Positions 43,195 to 43,267 of a DNA stretch of 43,267 bases are shown here, one piece after another. Made by a program: the position numbers and the translations under genes. Source of the DNA: a virus. Positions within the stretch are counted from its first letter, which is position 1; the number at the start of each line of letters is the position of its first letter. The DNA lies in IMG/VR virus record IMGVR_UViG_3300008261_000081, positions 1 through 43,267 of that record; one strand, given 5' to 3'. The notes beneath the pieces are model-generated. The model had not been told where the DNA came from, did no database searches, and saw only the letters and a program-made list of their open reading frames with translations.

Positions 43195-43267
43195 TTATCC
43201 TTCTACTATGCTTTTTATTTTCGAGTATAAGACAGGAGATACTTTCTTTAACTCCATCTTGTCTCCA
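43195..43267 (-). CDS. 3' end of an upstream gene, partial
   Basis: The first 73 bases on the minus strand read in frame as GDKMELKKVSPVLYSKIKSI, then VEG and a TAA at 43197-43195, 12 bp before the next start. It is either the C-terminus of a larger gene beginning beyond the right edge or a 20-aa ORF from the ATG at 43257. The former is more likely given the tight packing. Nothing can be said of function. Confidence 0.45.
   Translation of the reverse strand, partial: GDKMELKKVSPVLYSKIKSIVEG

Noticed and set aside
1-43267. tRNA genes, CRISPR arrays, insertion sequences and attachment sites
   Set aside because: No cloverleaf, regular repeat array, transposase or flanking repeats were noticed. 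A full scan with a program was not possible.

Overview
The window is a gene-dense stretch of a tailed-phage genome (Caudoviricetes) with contractile-tail, T4-like features. The evidence is a gp25-type baseplate wedge protein, a gp6-type baseplate wedge protein, a gp55-type late sigma factor, a DnaG-like primase, a RuvC-like resolvase and an SbcD/gp47-like nuclease. All 26 genes called lie on the minus strand. They are packed with 0-50 bp gaps or ATGA/TAATG-type overlaps, and most have clear AGGAG-type Shine-Dalgarno sites. The sequence is AT-rich, most strongly in the structural block. Gene sizes (a 3888-residue product plus products of 1699, 1291 and 1154 residues) suggest a large genome. The host cannot be read from the window, but the strong Shine-Dalgarno sites argue against a Bacteroidota host. 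I recognise no specific described phage.

Transcription runs from high to low coordinates. (1) 43267-38071: a short accessory and regulatory run. It holds a small acidic protein, a PD-(D/E)XK (Cas4/RecB-like) nuclease with a probable Fe-S cluster, two tandem GT-B glycosyltransferases, a 63-aa protein, an FmdB-like zinc ribbon, a one-TM protein and the late sigma factor. (2) 38045-32708: a 102-aa helical protein, a 1291-aa hub/lysin-like protein with an M15 peptidase at the N-terminus and an NlpC/P60-like module at the C-terminus, a possible frameshifted C-terminal extension, and a putative spike-tip protein with an HxH motif. (3) 32695-25338: an unrecognised 1699-aa protein, then gp25 and gp6. 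(4) 25338-1883: a long run of virion or tail-adornment proteins. These are a DNRLRE-like protein, a giant 3888-aa multi-LamG protein, a 309-aa protein, an 1154-aa protein, an FN3-like 832-aa protein, a 311-aa protein sharing its N-terminal module with the 309-aa one, and two tandem paralogues of 395 and 419 aa. (5) 1881-1: recombination and replication genes (RuvC-like, primase, SbcD-like and incomplete).

The central block probably builds the baseplate and its peripheral fibres. The M15/NlpC protein and the HxH spike would act at the cell wall and membrane during injection. The gp6/gp25 wedge would organise the baseplate, and the giant LamG protein with its neighbours would form peripheral adhesive structures. 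The sigma factor would drive late transcription. The glycosyltransferases may modify virion or host glycans. The items most worth checking are the frame disruption at a 6-A tract at the end of the 1291-aa gene, the two-hydrolase architecture of that protein, the giant LamG protein with a coiled coil inserted in its third LamG-like domain, and the large unrecognised baseplate-locus proteins.

No intergenic stretch exceeds about 53 bp. I saw no tRNA, CRISPR array, insertion sequence or convincing terminator or promoter.
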